This document shows positions 16,344 through 24,943 of a stretch of 64,000 nucleotides of DNA, one piece after another (the first letter of the stretch is position 1; the number at the start of each line of letters is the position of its first letter). The translations under genes and the position numbers were made by a program. The DNA lies in assembly GCF_022655595.1 (NCBI RefSeq), contig NZ_CP093379.1, positions 678,501-742,500 on the forward strand, written 5' to 3'. Under the pieces are notes generated by a model. It made no database searches, was not told the DNA's origin, and saw only the letters and a program-made list of their open reading frames with translations. This stretch comes from Ignatzschineria rhizosphaerae. Its GTDB lineage: Bacteria; Pseudomonadota; Gammaproteobacteria; Cardiobacteriales; Wohlfahrtiimonadaceae.

Positions 16344-16711
16344 ACTATCGTATTTTAATATTTTACTCCTATCAATGAATATTCTTATATTGGCATAACA
16401 CTGTAGTAGGACAAATATAAGAAGGAGTTGGAATATGGCGATGCTAAATGAATCACAAATGGTGGATATCCCAGATAGACATGGTGCGAATGTTTATGAT
16501 GAGGACCCAGGGTTACAAGCTCTATTAAAGATCTATTTAGAGCAAAATCTATTGACGCACTTAACCCCTACTTTTCAAGATTTAGGTAGGGCTGTGGGTA
16601 ATGAATTAGATGAGCTTGCATTAGTGGCTGACAAAAACCCTCCTGTTTTACAGCTTCGTAATCGTCAAGGGTTAGATGAGCAAAAGGTGATTAAGCATCC
16701 TGCTTTTATTG

Positions 16712-16718
16712 CCTTAGA
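16712..16718. repeat. Left target-site duplication of the IS element
   Basis: CCTTAGA directly precedes the TGT end of the element and is repeated exactly at 17591-17597 after its other end. Confidence 0.8.
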
Positions 16719-16741
16719 TGTAGGATTTTATCGCGTTGTTT

Positions 16742-16764
16742 ACAGTATTAGGAGAAAATACTGT
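16742..16764 (+). promoter_or_regulatory. Hairpin holding the transposase ribosome-binding site in its loop
   Basis: ACAGTATT pairs perfectly with AATACTGT; the 7-nt loop is AGGAGAA, which is the Shine-Dalgarno sequence for the ATG at 16766. Such a structure could limit transposase translation from read-through messages. Confidence 0.6.
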
Positions 16765-16765
16765 T

Positions 16766-17569
16766 ATGAATATCCATCGAAAAACAAAATTAACGCCGTT
16801 TCATCGAGAAGAGATTTGGCGATTACATCATCAAGAAAAATTTACCGTAACCTATCTAGCTGAGCGTTTTATGGTAAGCAGACCTACGATCTATAAAGTA
16901 CTAAAACAAGGTAGATTGAACTTGTTTGTGCCATTAGCTAGTAAAAATGAACGTTATAGAACAATTAAGTATGGCATTAAACGTCTTGCAAAGATTGAAA
17001 AATCTATTGAAGAGAAACTTAAAAAGAGGGCTAAACGTTATAACAAAAACTATCCTGGCGAGATGGTCCATGTGGATACTAAACGGCTCCCTCTTTTAAA
17101 AGGGGATCTTAAAAATCGCACTAGAGAGTATTTATTTGTAGGAATTGATGATTTTTCAAGAGAACTTTATGCCGGTATTTATCCTGATAAATCACAGTTT
17201 AGTGCTGCTGAATTTCTTCGATGGGATCTGTTAGAACAGTGTCCCTATACTGTAGAATGCACCTATTCGGATAATGGTCGTGAGTATAAAGGTACATCAG
17301 AACATGCCTTTGTCGAAATGTGTCTAACACATAAGATTAATCAAAAGTTTACAAAGCCAGCTTGCCCTCAAACGAATGGAAAAGCAGAAAGAGTCATTCG
17401 AACACTCATGGAAATGTGGCATAATCAGGAGGAGTTTATCAGTTCAGATGATCGGAAAAAGAAGCTAAAACGATTTTTGAACTATTACAACACAGTAAAA
17501 CCTCATAAGGGTATTAATGGTTTAACGCCTTATGAAGTTTTAGAAAATTATTTTAACACTGAAGTGTAA
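16766..17569 (+). CDS. IS481-family DDE transposase
   Basis: The ATG at 16766, with AGGAG 11 bases upstream, gives 267 aa; an upstream in-frame start at 16736 would lie in the terminal repeat and is not favoured. Residues 1-55 form a helix-turn-helix (YLAERFMVSRPTIYKVLKQG). The retroviral-integrase-like core has the catalytic triad at D104 (VHVDTK), D169 (YSDNGREY) and E208 (NGKAERVIRT). The terminal TYEV-type motif common to rve transposases appears as LTPYEVLENYF. The stop codon lies in the right terminal repeat. All catalytic residues are present, so the element may be active. Confidence 0.9.
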   Translation: MNIHRKTKLTPFHREEIWRLHHQEKFTVTYLAERFMVSRPTIYKVLKQGRLNLFVPLASKNERYRTIKYGIKRLAKIEKSIEEKLKKRAKRYNKNYPGEMVHVDTKRLPLLKGDLKNRTREYLFVGIDDFSRELYAGIYPDKSQFSAAEFLRWDLLEQCPYTVECTYSDNGREYKGTSEHAFVEMCLTHKINQKFTKPACPQTNGKAERVIRTLMEMWHNQEEFISSDDRKKKLKRFLNYYNTVKPHKGINGLTPYEVLENYFNTEV

Positions 17570-17590
17570 ACAACCCGCCGATTTCTAACA

Positions 17591-17597
17591 CCTTAGA
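17591..17597. repeat. Right target-site duplication of the IS element
   Basis: An exact copy of CCTTAGA; the dehydrogenase reading frame resumes right after it. Confidence 0.8.
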
Positions 17598-19058
17598 GCG
17601 TAAAGCCTATTCTGAATTAAGTCTTTCGAGTATGTCTCATAAAAAAGGGGTGTTTGGTTGGTCTGAAACAATTCCACCGGCGGCAAAATATGGCTTAACC
17701 TATCTTTTTGTTCAAGCAGAGTTTGGACTTTGTTGCCCGGTGAGCATGGCCGACTCTTTAACCCATACTTTAAGGCTGTATGGTTCTGATGAGCTCATTA
17801 ATAAATATTTACCCCGTTTAACAGATCCAAACTTTGAAACGCAATATCAAGGCGCTATGTTTATGACTGAGCAAGGTGCAGGATCTGATGTCTCTAGAAT
17901 CACAACGACAGCAACAGAGAAAGATGGTGAGTGGTTTTTAACTGGCGACAAATGGTTTTGCTCCAATCCAGATGCGGATTTAGCAATGGTATTAGCACAT
18001 GTTGATGGTGCTCCTAATGGGATGAAAGGGCTTGGATTGTTTTTACTGCCAAGACATTTAGATAATGGTGAAGTAAACCATTACGATATTCTGCGCTTAA
18101 AAGATAAGATGGGAACCCGTTCGATGGCAAGTGGTGAGATCGAATTTAAAGGTGCAAAAGCCTATCTATTAGGAGAAATTGGCCGAGGTTTCCAGCAGAT
18201 GGCCGATATGATTAATTTATCTCGTTTATCAAATGGTGTAAGAGCTGCAGGGTTAATGCGGAGGGCTGTTGGTGAAGCACTTTATGTCTGTAAGAATCGT
18301 ATTGCTTTTAATAAATATCTCATTGATATGCCACTTCAAAGAAAGCAGTTATTAAAAATGATGCTGCCAAGTGAGCAATCACGCACGATGTTTTTCCATA
18401 TTGCTAAACTTTTAGAGCTTGCCAATAGCGGTGATGCGGATGCGAAAAAATGTGTGCGCGTATTAACGCCTTTAATTAAATTTAGAGCATGTCGCGATGC
18501 TAGAGCGGTAGCCGCAGATAGTATGGAAGTTCGTGGAGGCTGCGGTTATATCGAAGAGTGGTCAGATCCAAGAATTGTTAGAGATGCGCATTTAGGTTCA
18601 ATTTGGGAAGGAACTAGCAATATTGTGGCGTTAGATGTCATGCGAGCTATTAAACGCAATGATGCACTGACTTATCTTAGTCAATATGTTGCCACTATTT
18701 TAGAGGATTCGAAGATACCGGCAGAATCAAGAACATTACTTCGCGAAAAGTGGGATGCAGTTACGGCATTTATTACCAAGATCATTGATAAAGAAGACGA
18801 GTCTGATACAAGAAAAGCAGCTTCAGCACTTTATAACATTGTCACCGCCATCTTTATGGCGTGGGAGTCAGTACAAATTGATGATAATGATTGGCAGCGC
18901 TTAGCATGGAGCCATATGGTGCTTAAATATAAGCTCGGAAGTTATGATCCATTAGCGCCTGATTTAAATGAGCAATATGAGGCTAGCTTTAAAAAATTAC
19001 TCAATGAGGAAACCTTCACATTAGCAGAGGCAAATGCCTTGTTATAGAGGATTAAAAG

Positions 19059-19086
19059 AGATCGCTATTTTAAAAGATAGCGATCT
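19059..19086 (+). terminator. Hairpin after the acyl-CoA dehydrogenase remnant (weak terminator or processing site)
   Basis: AGATCGCTAT pairs perfectly with ATAGCGATCT around an 8-nt loop, but no T-run follows. It may stabilise an mRNA end or attenuate the operon rather than end it. Confidence 0.4.
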
Positions 19087-19165
19087 TCTATGAAATATCA
19101 TCATCAATATTAAAAAAACACATTAAAAAATATTAAAAAAAATAATAAATAAAAAGTATGAGGGA

Positions 19166-20353
19166 ATGGAGATGGGGAATTTAAGTGCTTTAAATGGCAT
19201 TAAGGTATTAGATTTAAGCCGTGTATTAGGGGGCCCATTTGCAGGGCAAGTACTTGCAGATCATGGCGCTGAGGTGATTAAGATTGAGCCACCCATGGGT
19301 GATGAAACGAGAATGTGGGGGCCTCCTTTTAAAGAAGGGAGCGCGGCTTATTTCTCAGGGATTAATCGTAATAAGAGAGGCATGGCATTAGATCTTCGAA
19401 CTGAAGAAGGGCGAGAAATCTTATTAAAGTTATTAGCCACCACGGATGTCTTAATCGAAAACTTTAAAATTGGAACACTAGAAAAATGGGGCATTGGTTT
19501 TAAGGAAGTATTATCAAAAAAATTTCCAAGATTAATACAATGCCGGATTTCTGGATTTGGAGAAGATGGTCCTTTAGGGGGATTACCCGGATATGACTCT
19601 ATTATTCAAGCGATGAGCGGTTTGATGAGTGTTAATGGGACTAAGGAGAGTGGTCCTATTAGAGTTGGGCTCCCGATCGTAGATATGGTGACGGGAATGA
19701 ATGCTGTGATAGGGATATTAATGGCATTACAAGAGAGAGAGAGAAGTGAACAAGGACAGTTCGTAGAGGCTTCTCTTTATGATAGTGGGATGACGTTGTT
19801 ACAACCCCATATTCCTAATTATCTATGGTCGGGAGAGCTTCCTCAATTAACTGGTAGCGCGCATCCTAACATCGCCCCTTATGATACTTATGAGACAAAG
19901 ACGAGTCAGATTTTTATTGCTGTTGGCAATGATCGTCAGTTTCAAAAGTTATGTGAGGTATTAGCAGCAGATGAAATTAGCAAAGATGCGCGTTTTAAAG
20001 ATAATGCCTCTCGCTCTAAAAATCGTGAAGCGTTAAAGCAACTGTTAGAAAAATATCTCTCTCATCATGATGGAAGGGAGATTTCAGAGACGCTTATTCA
20101 TCAAGGCGTACCTTGTAGCTCGATATTAAATGTTGCCGAAATCATTGACCATCCTCATACAAAGCATAGTGAGATGATTGTCTCAATCGGAGATTATCAA
20201 GGGATAGGCTCGCCCATAAAATTAAGTAGAACGCCGGCAAGTTACCGTTTGGCGCCTCCTAAATTTGGGGAAGAGAGTCTTTCAATTTTACAAGAAGAGG
20301 GTTTTTCATCAAAGGAGATTAAAGCTTTACAAGAAAAAGAGATTATTAAGTAG
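19166..20353 (+). CDS. CaiB/BaiF family (class III) CoA transferase
   Basis: The product is 395 aa; GAGGGA precedes the ATG at 19166, and an ATG at 19172 is an equally possible start. Family features are LNGIKVLDLSRVLGGPFAGQ at the N-terminus, GAEVIKIEPP, NRNKRGMALDL, and the catalytic Asp in GLPIVDMVTGMNA. Class III enzymes move CoA between carboxylic acids without a classical thioester-enzyme glutamate. In this cluster it most likely activates the imported acid to its CoA thioester before beta-oxidation. It is separated from the upstream dehydrogenase remnant by 118 bp with an AT-rich stretch that could hold a promoter. Confidence 0.9.
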   Translation: MEMGNLSALNGIKVLDLSRVLGGPFAGQVLADHGAEVIKIEPPMGDETRMWGPPFKEGSAAYFSGINRNKRGMALDLRTEEGREILLKLLATTDVLIENFKIGTLEKWGIGFKEVLSKKFPRLIQCRISGFGEDGPLGGLPGYDSIIQAMSGLMSVNGTKESGPIRVGLPIVDMVTGMNAVIGILMALQERERSEQGQFVEASLYDSGMTLLQPHIPNYLWSGELPQLTGSAHPNIAPYDTYETKTSQIFIAVGNDRQFQKLCEVLAADEISKDARFKDNASRSKNREALKQLLEKYLSHHDGREISETLIHQGVPCSSILNVAEIIDHPHTKHSEMIVSIGDYQGIGSPIKLSRTPASYRLAPPKFGEESLSILQEEGFSSKEIKALQEKEIIK

Positions 20354-20473
20354 CCTTTTAAATAAAATTCGTGCGCTTTTTCATTAACCGATACGACAAC
20401 AACCAACAAAGGTTAATTAACGCACAATTGTTAAACATTATTTAAAAAAATAATAACACTAGGGAGAATGGTT

Positions 20474-21658
20474 ATGAGAGGAATCTATACTCGCATAAGC
20501 CGCATGGCTATGCTTGGATTAATGATTGCCGCCCCTTCGTTACTCTTTGCAAAGGATCGCACAGAGTTACAAGTTGGCGCCGTAATATCATTAACAGGGC
20601 AAAATGCTCGAGGTGGAACGGGAATGCATGAAGGCATGCAAACAGCTGTAAAAATTTATAATGAGCGGCAATCTAAATATCGTGTGCGGTTAATCACTGT
20701 TGATGATGAATCAGCACCAGCTAAAGTCATCGCCGGCATTGCACAATTATCATCACAGAAAGTTTTAGCAATTGCGGGTGGTGCAACGTCTGACTTAGTG
20801 GCGCCTGCTGCCTCTACCGCTAATAAAGTAGATATGGTTTACATTACTTCAGGCGGCACCAGTGAGGAGTTTGTACAGCAAGGGTATCGTAATTTTTTTA
20901 GGATCAATAACACCTTTGGGTATGTGAAAGCCATGACAGGGTTATTTGAGCAGATGGGGGTTAAAAAACTCTCTGTTGTCTATTCAACGCAGAAATCGAC
21001 CTATGAGCTGGCACGTGATGTAACTAAAGTGATGGAGGAGATTGGCGTTGAAGTTGAGTTGCATCCTTTTGATCCTGCCATTCGGGACTTTAAGCCCGTT
21101 GTTAATAAGGTGAAATTATTAGATAAACCAGATGTTATCAATGTTTTAGGCTACGAGAATGATTACATTGGATTTTTAAGGGCCGCTAGAATTTTAAAAC
21201 CCAATGTAGAAGCGATCGTGGGTGTTTGGCAGATTGCAAACGCAAAGATGGCAAGTGAATTCCCCGATCTTGTGCAACATATCTCAGGGACAGAAATGCT
21301 CCCCTATCCTGTGCAATTTACAGATGATGAGGGCATTGCCTTTGAGAAGGCTTTTAAAGAACTATTTAATAATAAAAGCCCAGATTATCTCAACGAGTAT
21401 GGCTATGTTCAAACAATACTATTAATTGAAGCGATTGAGCGCGCCGCTGAGAAGGGTGATCTTTCAACAAAAGCGATTTCTCATGAAATGAGGCAGACAG
21501 ATCGCGTGACTTTAACTGGGCGAGTAGTGTTTGAGGATAATGGCGACAACCCCTATTTTATGCCCAATATTGGTCAGCATCAAAATGGGAAAGTTGTTCT
21601 TGTTTATCCTGATGAGGCATCAAATGGCGAGATGGTTAAGCCTGGCGTGCCTTGGTAA
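20474..21658 (+). CDS. Liv-type ABC transporter substrate-binding protein
   Basis: The ATG at 20474 has AGGGAG 7 bases upstream; an in-frame ATG at 20468 is too close to that site. The product of 394 aa has a signal peptide (MRGIYTRISRMAMLG, cleavage near LFA-KD) and a periplasmic binding fold of the Leu/Ile/Val family: LQVGAVISLTGQNARGGTGM, VRLITVDDESAP, and the hinge segment YNVLGYENDYIG-like in the second lobe. Related proteins bind branched-chain amino acids, but also aromatic or aliphatic acids. The surrounding CoA enzymes favour an organic acid here. Confidence 0.9.
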   Translation: MRGIYTRISRMAMLGLMIAAPSLLFAKDRTELQVGAVISLTGQNARGGTGMHEGMQTAVKIYNERQSKYRVRLITVDDESAPAKVIAGIAQLSSQKVLAIAGGATSDLVAPAASTANKVDMVYITSGGTSEEFVQQGYRNFFRINNTFGYVKAMTGLFEQMGVKKLSVVYSTQKSTYELARDVTKVMEEIGVEVELHPFDPAIRDFKPVVNKVKLLDKPDVINVLGYENDYIGFLRAARILKPNVEAIVGVWQIANAKMASEFPDLVQHISGTEMLPYPVQFTDDEGIAFEKAFKELFNNKSPDYLNEYGYVQTILLIEAIERAAEKGDLSTKAISHEMRQTDRVTLTGRVVFEDNGDNPYFMPNIGQHQNGKVVLVYPDEASNGEMVKPGVPW

Positions 21659-21682
21659 AACGGCTAATAAAAGGATCTTATT

Positions 21683-22555
21683 ATGTTTGAATTAATATTA
21701 CAGGCACTCTTTTCAGGAGTATTGCTTGGGGGTAGTTACGCGCTTATTGCGCTTGGTCTAGCCATTGTTTTTGGGAATATGAAAATCGTTAACTTAGCCC
21801 ATGGTGAGCTAGTGCTTTTAGCTGCCTATCTTGCCTATGCAAGTGAGACGATTTTGGGAGCGCATCCGCTCTTAGCTATTCCTTTAGCGATGATTGTGGT
21901 GTGCGGTTTATCGGTTGTGATTTATCTATTAGTGAATTTGATTAAATCAGATCGAGAGCTCAACTCCCTCTTACTCACTTATGGCTGTGCGATTGTTTTA
22001 ACTAATGGCATCTTACTCATCTGGAAATCAGATGTGCATTCCAGTGCAAATGCATGGTTTCAAGATGCACTAGTGATAGGTAATCTCTTTAGTATGAATA
22101 GTGAGTGGGTATTTTTCTTAATTAGTATTGTACTGCTTTTAGTGGGTGCTTGGTGGCTTAAAAAGAGTTGGTATGGACGTGCTGTGCGTGCTGTATCTAA
22201 TAATCGAGATGCGGCGAAATTAATGGGAATTAATCCTCGTGTCACAGAAATTGTCTCTTTTATTATTGCCGGTGTTTTAGCTTCATTTGCCGGAGTTGCG
22301 CTTTTTAGTACAAGCTTTATTCAGCCAGAGATCGGCAATAGTCTGACGATTAAGGCATTTATTATCACGGTGTTAGCAGGTATTGGTTCGATTCATGGTG
22401 TGTTATTAGCCGCTATTTTATTAGGCGTTGTAGAGTCTTTAACCATTACGCTATTTAGCTCATCTTTGCAGGAATTAACCGGAATGGGATTATTTCTCTT
22501 AGTGCTGTTTGTAATGCCTAACGGTCTATTTGGTGGGAAAAGGAGAATGGCATGA
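21683..22555 (+). CDS. Branched-chain-type ABC transporter permease (LivH-like)
   Basis: The product is 290 aa with about eight hydrophobic helices. The start motif ALFSGVLLGGSYALIALGLA and the GNMKIVNLAHGEL segment are standard for LivH, and the coupling helix region GINPRVTEIVSFIIAGVLA follows. It starts 24 bp after the binding-protein gene and its stop overlaps the next permease by 4 bases (ATGA), so translation is coupled. It forms the inner-membrane channel with the following LivM-like subunit. Confidence 0.92.
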   Translation: MFELILQALFSGVLLGGSYALIALGLAIVFGNMKIVNLAHGELVLLAAYLAYASETILGAHPLLAIPLAMIVVCGLSVVIYLLVNLIKSDRELNSLLLTYGCAIVLTNGILLIWKSDVHSSANAWFQDALVIGNLFSMNSEWVFFLISIVLLLVGAWWLKKSWYGRAVRAVSNNRDAAKLMGINPRVTEIVSFIIAGVLASFAGVALFSTSFIQPEIGNSLTIKAFIITVLAGIGSIHGVLLAAILLGVVESLTITLFSSSLQELTGMGLFLLVLFVMPNGLFGGKRRMA

Positions 22556-23511
22556 TTAATCGAAAACAAGTTGTATTAGGGATTATTACCTTACTGATTG
22601 GTTATTTAATATTGCCGGTCATTTTTAGAAATAACTATTATATTTTAAGCTCTTTGATTGCGGCATTAACCATTGGAGGAATTGCAACGGCGTGGTCTTT
22701 GTTAAGTAACCTAGGCGGGATGATGAGTTTTGGGCATGCTGGTTTCTTTGGGGTCGGAGCTTATGCTTCTGCTATTTTAAGCATGCAATATGGCATCCCG
22801 ATCTTTATGTCGATCTTATTAGCGGCAGCTTTTACGGCTTTTATCTCCATTGCGATGATGCCAGCCCTTAAATTGTCAGGGCCTTACTTTGCACTCTCTT
22901 TACTTGCTTATGCGCATATTTTTAGAATCATCGCAACAGAATGGCGAGGGATGACGGGGGGCGCAGGAGGTATTACCGGTATTCCGCCACTACCTACTAT
23001 TTTTGGGATTGATTTTAGTAGTAATGTCATGAGCTATCTTTTGATCTTAACGATCGTCACAGCTTTTGTTGGCATCTATTATCTCATTAGTAAAAGCAAC
23101 TATGGTCTTGCCTTAAAAGCGATGGGGGAATCAGAGACGGCAACACGTGTTGTGGGCGTTAATAGCCTTTGGTTAAAGGCGAGTATGTTATTAGTTTCTG
23201 CTTTTATGACCGGCATTATAGGGGCATTTAGCGCACACTATATTAATTATCTTGAGCCGATGTTTGCCTTTGATGCAGATTGGACATTAATCCCGATTAT
23301 CGCCGCAATCTGTGGAGGTTATCGCACCTTAACGGGTCCTGTTGTCGGAGCAATTATTATCTATCTATTAGATCAGCTTGTCTTTAAAAATATTATTCAA
23401 ACAGGGCACCAGATTCTTTTAGGGGGACTTTTAATCATCATGATTATCTATCGCCCAAGTGGCATCGTGGGATTAATTTTTAGAAAAAATCGTGAGGTGA
23501 AACATGCTTAA
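22552..23511 (+). CDS. Branched-chain-type ABC transporter permease (LivM-like)
   Basis: The product is 319 aa and strongly hydrophobic. Typical LivM motifs are NLGGMMSFGHAGFFGVGAY and GGAGGITGIPPLP, then the EAA-like loop MGESETATRVVGVNSLWLK. The gene overlaps its upstream partner by 4 bases and the downstream ATPase by 8 bases, so the whole transporter is one tight operon. Confidence 0.92.
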   Translation: MINRKQVVLGIITLLIGYLILPVIFRNNYYILSSLIAALTIGGIATAWSLLSNLGGMMSFGHAGFFGVGAYASAILSMQYGIPIFMSILLAAAFTAFISIAMMPALKLSGPYFALSLLAYAHIFRIIATEWRGMTGGAGGITGIPPLPTIFGIDFSSNVMSYLLILTIVTAFVGIYYLISKSNYGLALKAMGESETATRVVGVNSLWLKASMLLVSAFMTGIIGAFSAHYINYLEPMFAFDADWTLIPIIAAICGGYRTLTGPVVGAIIIYLLDQLVFKNIIQTGHQILLGGLLIIMIIYRPSGIVGLIFRKNREVKHA

Positions 23512-24220
23512 GATTGAAAATTTAACCATTAGATTTGGCGGCCTTGTGGCGGTTAATAATGCCAGTTTTGATGTAGGAAGTCATGAAATTGTCGGATTAG
23601 TGGGGCCTAATGGTGCCGGTAAAACTACCCTGTTTAATGCAGTCTCAGGGATTGTAAAACCTTCTGAGGGTGATGTGACATTCCAAGGGCAATCCTTGAA
23701 AAACCAAGCACTGCATAAAGTTGCTAGATTAGGAATTGGTAGAACTTTTCAGATTCCGCAGCCCATGCATGAACTGACGGTTAGAGAAAATCTAATAGTG
23801 GCACAACGTTTTGGGGCAGGAAAAGTCGATGAAGTACATCTTAATAAGGTTTTAGAGTTTATGAACCTTAAAGATAAAGAGCATGCGCAAGCGGCAACAG
23901 ATTTAGCATTAACAGAGCTCAAAGCGCTGGAAGTAGCGAAGGCATTAATGACAAAGCCAAAAATGCTACTGCTAGATGAGGTATTAGCTGGGCTTGAAGT
24001 GAAGGGCAAGCAGTATTTTATGAACCTTATTCACTCGCTTCATAAAGAGCTTAATATCGGCATCTTAATCATAGAACATGATATTGAAACGATTATGAAA
24101 ATTTGTAGTCGAGCGTGCGTTTTGGATTTTGGACAAGTGATTGCTAACGATACACCAGAAGTCGTATTTCAAAATCCCGATGTTATTCGTAGCTATACCG
24201 GAGGAGATGATTATGCTTGA
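23504..24220 (+). CDS. Branched-chain-type ABC transporter ATPase (LivG-like)
   Basis: The product is 238 aa, slightly short for LivG. It shows Walker A GPNGAGKTTLFN, the Q-loop segment RTFQIPQP, a Walker B LLLDEVLAGLE and the switch His in IIEHDIE. The ABC signature is altered: TDLALTELKALEVAKAL stands where LSGGQ-type LSYGEQR normally appears. LivG proteins often carry a variant signature, yet this one has no Gly-Gly or Ser-Tyr-Gly at all, which is unusual. The second ATPase keeps a normal signature. Confidence 0.9.
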   Translation: MLKIENLTIRFGGLVAVNNASFDVGSHEIVGLVGPNGAGKTTLFNAVSGIVKPSEGDVTFQGQSLKNQALHKVARLGIGRTFQIPQPMHELTVRENLIVAQRFGAGKVDEVHLNKVLEFMNLKDKEHAQAATDLALTELKALEVAKALMTKPKMLLLDEVLAGLEVKGKQYFMNLIHSLHKELNIGILIIEHDIETIMKICSRACVLDFGQVIANDTPEVVFQNPDVIRSYTGGDDYA

Positions 24221-24917
24221 AGTCAATAATGTTAAAGCAGGCTATGGCGATATTAATATTCTTTGGGATATCTCTTTGAGTTTTCCAAAAGGGGAATTAA
24301 CAACCATTATCGGCACAAATGGCGCTGGGAAAACCACTCTTCTTAAAACGATTATGGGGCTTTTACCGGCAACTCAAGGAGATATTAGTTTAGATGGGCA
24401 GTCAATAGCTCGTTATAACACCTGGGATATGAATAACTTAAAGATGTGCTTAATTCCGGAGGGGCGCATGGTATTTCGGGAGATGACCGTGGAAGAGAAT
24501 CTTTTAATAGGTGCTTACCCAAAAGCGAGCCGTGCTGATCGGTTTGAGAATTTAGAGAAGATCTATACTCGTTTTCCAAGATTAAAAGAGCGTTATAAAC
24601 AGCTTGCAGGGTCTTTATCTGGCGGTGAGGCGCAGATGCTTGCAATGGGAAGAGGTTTGATGTCGGAGCCGGATATTATCTTGATTGATGAACCCTCCTT
24701 AGGATTAGCCCCCCGTATTGTGAATGATATTTTTGGCATTTTGGAAGAGCTTAAAAATGAGAATAAAACCATTATTTTGGTGGAGCAAAATACGCATAGA
24801 GCTGTGGGAATTGCAGATTATGTCTATTTAATGCAAAGCGGCAAGGTTATCTTTTCTTCTAAGGCAAAAGAGGTTGATCTTGAGGAGATTCATCAACTCT
24901 ATTTTGCAAGAGGTTAA
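24213..24917 (+). CDS. Branched-chain-type ABC transporter ATPase (LivF-like)
   Basis: The start is the ATG at 24213, with GGAGGAG just upstream, overlapping the end of the LivG-like gene by 8 bases; earlier in-frame starts lie inside that gene. The product is 234 aa with Walker A GTNGAGKTTLLK, signature LSGGEAQMLAMGRGL, Walker B IILIDEPSLGLAP and switch His replaced within LVEQNTHRAV as usual for LivF. It forms the second half of the ATPase pair. Confidence 0.92.
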   Translation: MLEVNNVKAGYGDINILWDISLSFPKGELTTIIGTNGAGKTTLLKTIMGLLPATQGDISLDGQSIARYNTWDMNNLKMCLIPEGRMVFREMTVEENLLIGAYPKASRADRFENLEKIYTRFPRLKERYKQLAGSLSGGEAQMLAMGRGLMSEPDIILIDEPSLGLAPRIVNDIFGILEELKNENKTIILVEQNTHRAVGIADYVYLMQSGKVIFSSKAKEVDLEEIHQLYFARG

Positions 24918-24943
24918 TACAAATTATTGTATAAGGAGACATT

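Larger units (their letters stand above)
16719..17590 (+). mobile_element. IS481-family insertion sequence, 872 bp
   Basis: The element begins TGTAGGATTTT and ends with the related inverse TTTCTAACA. The terminal inverted repeats are about 26 bp with 18 matches, including an identical GTTGTTTACA block. It carries one transposase gene and is flanked by 7-bp direct repeats CCTTAGA. TGT ends, single-ORF layout, the short size and a target resembling CTAG agree with IS481. Element plus duplication is 879 bp, a multiple of three. Confidence 0.85.
16435..19047 (+). pseudogene. Acyl-CoA dehydrogenase gene disrupted by an IS481-type insertion
   Basis: Coding parts 16435-16718 and 17598-19047 join in the same frame once the element and one 7-bp target copy are removed, giving about 577 aa. 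The 5' part starts MAMLNESQMVDIP after an AAGGAG site. The 3' part carries MTEQGAGSDVS and GDKWFCSNPDADLAM (FAD/substrate region) and RGGCGYIEEWSDPRIVRDAHLGSIWEGTSNI near the C-terminal helical domain. This resembles the long AidB-like acyl-CoA dehydrogenase branch. The rest of the frame is intact, so the insertion looks recent. As it stands translation stops inside the element at residue 142. It would have been the first gene of the catabolic operon. Confidence 0.85.

Noticed and set aside
16435-16863. 142-aa protein ending inside the IS element
   Set aside because: It is the truncated acyl-CoA dehydrogenase start running into the insertion, not an independent gene.
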